Source: Hyphomicrobiales bacterium
GTDB taxonomy: Bacteria > Pseudomonadota > Alphaproteobacteria > Rhizobiales > Xanthobacteraceae
Assembly (NCBI GenBank): GCA_019243195.1
Contig: JAFAUQ010000012.1
Span: 1 to 35,335, forward strand
Reading direction: 5' to 3'
Length of the DNA: 35,335 nucleotides
How positions within the stretch are numbered: the first letter of the stretch is position 1; each line of letters starts with the position of its first letter. Shown piece after piece: positions 32,059 to 35,335 of this stretch. The translations under genes and the position numbers were made by a program. The notes below the pieces were generated by a model. That model did no database searches and was not told the origin of the DNA. It worked only from the letters and a program-made list of their open reading frames with translations.

Positions 32059-33021
32059 ATGAGCCAATTCGGCACGTTCGTCGAAATTTTTCTCCAGGCG
32101 CTGCTCGCCGGGATTCTCATCGGCGCGATCTATGGCCTCATGTGCGTCGGGCTCGGCATCATCTTCGGCGTCATGCGCGTCATCAATTTCGCCCAGGGCG
32201 AATTTCTGATGCTCGGCATGTATTTCACGTTCTACTTGGTGGTCGGTTATAATCTGTTGTGGTTTCTCGGGCCGTCGGTCGGGCCTTACGTCGGCGCGCT
32301 CATCGCCGGGCCGGTGCTCTTCGTGCTCGGCTATCTGCTGCACCGTTTCCTGATTGCGAGGGTGACCGGGATCAGCGTCGCCGGCACCGAGAGCGAGGGC
32401 CATTATCCCCAGCTCATCCTTACCCTCGGCATTGCGCTCGTGCTGCAGAACGGCGGGCTCATCCTGTTCGGCTCGATGCCGCAATCGGTGCGCACCCCCC
32501 TCTCCTCGCGCGCGTGGGAAGTGCCGCTTCTCTACAACGCGAACGCGGCGGTATTCCTGAACAAGGCGCGGGTGGTGGCGGCGCTGGTCTCGGTCGTGGT
32601 CGCGGTCGCGCTCTACTTTCTGATCAACCGCTCGCGGCTCGGCAAAACCTTGCGCGCGGCCGCCGACAATGCGTCGGCCGCCATCTACATGGGTATCGAC
32701 GTCGACCGCGCCTATCGCATCGCCTTCGGCATCGGCATCGGGATCACCGCGATCGCCGGCGGGCTCGTTGCCACCTACAATCCCTTCCAGCCCTACATCG
32801 GGCTCGACTTCGTCATCATCATGTACGCGGGCGTGGTGCTGGGCGGCATGGGGAGCATTCTCGGCGCCTTCTGGGGCGGCATGACCATCGGCCTGGTGCA
32901 GCAGCTCTCGACGCTGGTGCTGCCGACCCAGTTGCAGAACGCCACGATCTTCGTGGTCTTCCTCCTGATCGTGATGGTGCGCCCGCAGGGCCTGTTCGGC
33001 CGCGCCACGGAGCGGGTTTAG
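32059..33021 (+). CDS. livH: Liv-type ABC transporter permease (LivH), second system
   Basis: Permease of a second Liv-type importer, 320 residues from ATG 32059. Markers are GAIYGLMCVGLGIIFGVMRVINFAQGEFLMLGMY (27-60), the cytoplasmic loop LRAAADNASAAIYMGIDVDR and GVVLGGMGSILGAFWGG. Earlier in-frame starts only add a basic leader with no family match. The stop TAG forms the first three bases of a 269-bp inverted-repeat element that separates this gene from the next permease. No binding-protein gene for this system is in the window. Confidence 0.9.
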   Translation: MSQFGTFVEIFLQALLAGILIGAIYGLMCVGLGIIFGVMRVINFAQGEFLMLGMYFTFYLVVGYNLLWFLGPSVGPYVGALIAGPVLFVLGYLLHRFLIARVTGISVAGTESEGHYPQLILTLGIALVLQNGGLILFGSMPQSVRTPLSSRAWEVPLLYNANAAVFLNKARVVAALVSVVVAVALYFLINRSRLGKTLRAAADNASAAIYMGIDVDRAYRIAFGIGIGITAIAGGLVATYNPFQPYIGLDFVIIMYAGVVLGGMGSILGAFWGGMTIGLVQQLSTLVLPTQLQNATIFVVFLLIVMVRPQGLFGRATERV

Positions 33022-33287
33022 GAGCCTATCTCGGAATTCGATGGAGGCTGCGTTGCGGAGCGAAGGCTGCATGACAGGAGAAAAGCGAAGCCGATACCGG
33101 GGAGTATCGGCGAGCTTTTCGACGCATCATGCGGCCTTCGCGCCGCAACCCTTCGGGCCGGTCGCTTTTGGCCGCCCGGTTCGTCGCCGATCTCGTCCGT
33201 ACTCCCGGTACGACCTGCGATCGGCTCCTGCCGGATCGGCCAAAAGCGGCCGGCGCAGCCCCCATCCAATTCCGAGATAGGCTCCTA
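33019..33287. mobile_element. MITE-like element, 269 bp, perfect 20-bp terminal inverted repeats bounded by TA
   Basis: The left end TAGGAGCCTATCTCGGAATT (33019-33038) and the right end AATTCCGAGATAGGCTCCTA (33268-33287) are exact reverse complements, and the match continues imperfectly for about 17 bases inward. Inside is a further inverted pair, CGCTTTTGGCCG (about 33160-33175) and CGGCCAAAAGCGG (about 33237). There is no transposase gene. The TA ends could be a TA target duplication as used by IS630/Tc1 or some IS5-type elements. The livH stop codon and the following permease ATG sit right at its borders. Confidence 0.65.
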
Positions 33288-35060
33288 ATGCGCTCGCGCC
33301 GTAACCTTTATGCCTCGCTGATTGCGATTTTCGTCATCGCCGCGGTGTGGATCGGCCTCGGCCTCGTGGTCAACAATTCCTACTATCAGCTCATGTTTAC
33401 GCTGGTGCCGATCTGGGCGGTGCTGGGTCTCTCGTGGAATCTGCTCTCGGGTTACACCGGGCTCGTGTCGTTCGGCCACGCTGCCTTCTTCGGCCTCGGC
33501 GCATACACGGTGACGATCGCGCTCGTGCAATACGACATCACGCCCTGGCTCGGGATTCCGCTCGGCATGATCGTCGGCACGCTGGCGGGCGTCGTCATCG
33601 GCTATCCGACCTTCCGCCTGCGCGGGCATTACTTTGCGCTCTCGATGCTCGCCTATCCGATGGCCCTGCTCTACGTATTCGTGTGGCTCGGGTACCAGGA
33701 AGTCTCGCTTCCGATGAAGCGGGAGGCGCCAGCCTATTTCATGCAGTTTGCTGACTATCGCGTATATATCGCGCTCGCTGTGGGCCTGCTCGTCGTTTCA
33801 CTCTTGATCTCGCTTGCGATCGAACGCTCGCGCTTCGGGCTCTCGCTTGTGGCGATCAAACAGAACGAGCCGGCCGCGGAAGCCGCCGGCATCGACACGC
33901 TGGCCTGGAAAATGCGTGCGATCATGCTCAGCGGGGCGCTCGCGGCGGCGGCCGGCGGGCTTTACGCCGTGGTACAGCTGCTCGTCACGCCCGACAGCGT
34001 GTTCGGCATGCTCACCTCGGCGCAGGCGCTCATCGTCGCGCTGTTCGGCGGCGTCGGCACGCTGTGGGGGCCGTTGATCGGCTCCGCCATCCTCATTCCG
34101 CTGAGCGAGACGCTGCAGGCCAACCTGGGCGACAAAATCCCCGGCATCCAGGGCGTGGTCTACGGCATCGCCATCATCCTGGTGGTAGTGCTCGCGCCCG
34201 AGGGCATCTTTTGGCGCGTGCGCGACTGGGTGCGCCGGCCGCGCGCCGTGGGGCTCGGGCAAGTCGATCCGATCGCGCCGCCGCTCGCGGCCGCCGCGCC
34301 CGAGCCGGTGCCGCCGCAGCGCCAGCCGATCCTCATCGTCGCCAATCTGTCGAAATCCTTCGGCGGGCTGCGCGCGGTGGCGGACGCGAGCTTTGCGGTC
34401 GGCGATGGGGAAATCCTCGGCATCATCGGCCCGAACGGCGCCGGCAAAACCACGCTGTTCAACCTCCTCAACGGCTTCCTGCCGCCGAACAGCGGCAGCG
34501 TGACCTTCGCCGGGCGCGAGCTGATCGGCCTCAAGCCCAACCGCATCTGCCGGCTCGGCATCGGGCGCACCTTCCAGGTGGTGCGCGCGTTTGCGCGCCT
34601 CTCGGTACTCGACAACGTGGTGATCGGCGCCTACGGCAAGACCGTGAGCGAGGCCGAAGCGGTTGCCGCCGCTACCGCCGCGCTCGCGCAGGTCGGGCTT
34701 ACCGGCCGCGCCGGCGCGCTCGCCGGCTCGCTGACCAACAAGGAGCTGCGGCTGATGGAATTGGCGCGCGCGCTCGCCGGCGAGCCGCGCCTGTTGCTGA
34801 TGGATGAGCCGCTCGCCGGTCTCGCCAGCCACGAAATCGAGGACATGCTCGAAGTGATCCGCGCGCTCGCCGCGCGAGGCACCACGGTCGTCATCATCGA
34901 GCACACGATGCGCGCGATGGTGCGGCTCGCCGAGCGCTTCATCGTGCTCGACCACGGCGCGATCCTGGCGACCGGCCACCCCGGCGAGATCGTCAAGGAC
35001 GAAAGCGTGATCGAGGCCTACCTCGGCAAAAAATGGGCGGCGATCCGTGCTCGCGGTTGA
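33288..35060 (+). CDS. Fused Liv-type permease-ATPase (LivM-LivG)
   Basis: A single 590-residue polypeptide joining a LivM-type permease (about 1-315, with NLLSGYTGLVSFGHAAFFGLGAY and FGGVGTLWGPLIGSA) to a LivG-type ATPase (about 348-590). The linker (315-347) is rich in Pro and Ala (DPIAPPLAAAAPEPVPPQRQ). The ATPase has Walker A GPNGAGKTT (about 381-389), LTNKELRLMELARAL as signature-region equivalent, and LLLMDEPLAGL as Walker B. ATG 33288 directly follows the MITE-like element; a longer frame from 33129 would begin inside it and is rejected. Its stop overlaps the next ATPase by 14 bases. Confidence 0.9.
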   Translation: MRSRRNLYASLIAIFVIAAVWIGLGLVVNNSYYQLMFTLVPIWAVLGLSWNLLSGYTGLVSFGHAAFFGLGAYTVTIALVQYDITPWLGIPLGMIVGTLAGVVIGYPTFRLRGHYFALSMLAYPMALLYVFVWLGYQEVSLPMKREAPAYFMQFADYRVYIALAVGLLVVSLLISLAIERSRFGLSLVAIKQNEPAAEAAGIDTLAWKMRAIMLSGALAAAAGGLYAVVQLLVTPDSVFGMLTSAQALIVALFGGVGTLWGPLIGSAILIPLSETLQANLGDKIPGIQGVVYGIAIILVVVLAPEGIFWRVRDWVRRPRAVGLGQVDPIAPPLAAAAPEPVPPQRQPILIVANLSKSFGGLRAVADASFAVGDGEILGIIGPNGAGKTTLFNLLNGFLPPNSGSVTFAGRELIGLKPNRICRLGIGRTFQVVRAFARLSVLDNVVIGAYGKTVSEAEAVAAATAALAQVGLTGRAGALAGSLTNKELRLMELARALAGEPRLLLMDEPLAGLASHEIEDMLEVIRALAARGTTVVIIEHTMRAMVRLAERFIVLDHGAILATGHPGEIVKDESVIEAYLGKKWAAIRARG

Positions 35061-35335
35061 AGGTCTCACCGTCGCCTACGGCGGCCTGACAGCGCTCGCC
35101 GAAGTCTCGCTTTCGGTGCGGGCCGGGCAGTTCGTCTCGATCGTCGGGCCCAACGGCGCCGGCAAGAGTACGCTGTTCAAGGCGATCTCCGGCACAGTGC
35201 GGCCGCGCGGCGGACGTATCCTGTTCGAAGACCATGATCTGCTCGCGGTCACGCCGGCCGAGCGTGCGCACTTCGGCATTGCCCATGTGCCGGAAGGCCG
35301 GCAGGTTTTCCCCAGCATGACGGTGCTGGAGAATC
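35047..35335 (+). CDS. livF: Liv-type ABC transporter ATP-binding protein (LivF), partial at window end
   Basis: A GTG start at 35047 overlaps the end of the fused gene. The visible 96 residues read LAVEGLTVAYGGLTALAEVS, Walker A GPNGAGKST, ILFEDHDLLAVTPAERA and HVPEGRQVFPSMTVLEN, typical of LivF. The frame is open to the window end; the signature and Walker B motifs lie beyond. It is the second ATPase of the second importer. Confidence 0.9.
   Translation, partial: MLAVEGLTVAYGGLTALAEVSLSVRAGQFVSIVGPNGAGKSTLFKAISGTVRPRGGRILFEDHDLLAVTPAERAHFGIAHVPEGRQVFPSMTVLEN

Noticed and set aside
33129-33287. Extended N-terminus for the fused permease-ATPase gene
   Set aside because: This stretch lies inside the inverted-repeat element and encodes a basic sequence with no family similarity; the ATG at 33288 matches the family start.

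Overview
The window is high-GC DNA from an alphaproteobacterium, most likely a member of the Hyphomicrobiales close to the Bradyrhizobium/Rhodopseudomonas/Xanthobacteraceae group. The evidence is the gene content (hopanoid RND protein HpnN, several Liv-type ABC importers, several luciferase-like monooxygenases, SoxB) and the many short palindromic intergenic repeats typical of that group, including a RIME-like GCGCATGATC hairpin. No tRNA, rRNA, CRISPR array, phage gene or transposase gene was seen.

Layout. 1-5117: hpnN, an SDR gene that appears frameshifted in its cofactor-binding loop, and a D-aminoacylase-type amidohydrolase, separated by ATCAGG-type repeats. 5137-5671: a CRP-like palindrome followed by two small AT-richer genes of unknown function (80 and 59 aa). 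5957-9171 (minus strand): a carbohydrate-type ABC importer with binding protein and two permeases but no ATPase. 9580-22171: mostly single-gene units for redox and catabolic enzymes: chorismate mutase, four luciferase-like flavin oxidoreductases, a truncated hydrolase/methyltransferase fusion, a GMC oxidoreductase divergent from a COG3618 amidohydrolase, an MFS exporter, a ketopantoate-reductase-like enzyme and a hydroxypyruvate-reductase-like enzyme. 22323-23484: a second SDR and a small membrane protein. 23707-28586: a complete Liv-type ABC importer in the order ATPase, ATPase, binding protein, permease, permease. 28587-31835 (minus strand): an orphan SoxB, a class-C-beta-lactamase/esterase-type serine hydrolase and a short antitoxin-like protein. 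32059-35335: a second Liv system with a fused permease-ATPase; its last ATPase runs off the window.

How the genes may work together. The ABC importers, MFS exporter and assorted oxidoreductases and hydrolases suggest an accessory catabolic region that takes up and processes small organic acids, amides or aromatics. The substrates cannot be read from the sequence, and most genes are not joined into long operons. The clear co-transcribed units are the sugar-type importer, the two Liv systems and the two small genes.

The most distinctive property of the window is its density of palindromic repeats. At least ten sequence types, about eighteen copies, sit at gene borders and in several cases supply start codons, stop codons or C-terminal residues to the neighbouring gene. 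One 269-bp element has perfect 20-bp terminal inverted repeats bounded by TA and separates two liv genes. I did not find a clear new defence or biosynthetic system. The best candidates for something undescribed are the paired small genes behind the CRP-like site and the repeat families that donate start and stop codons.
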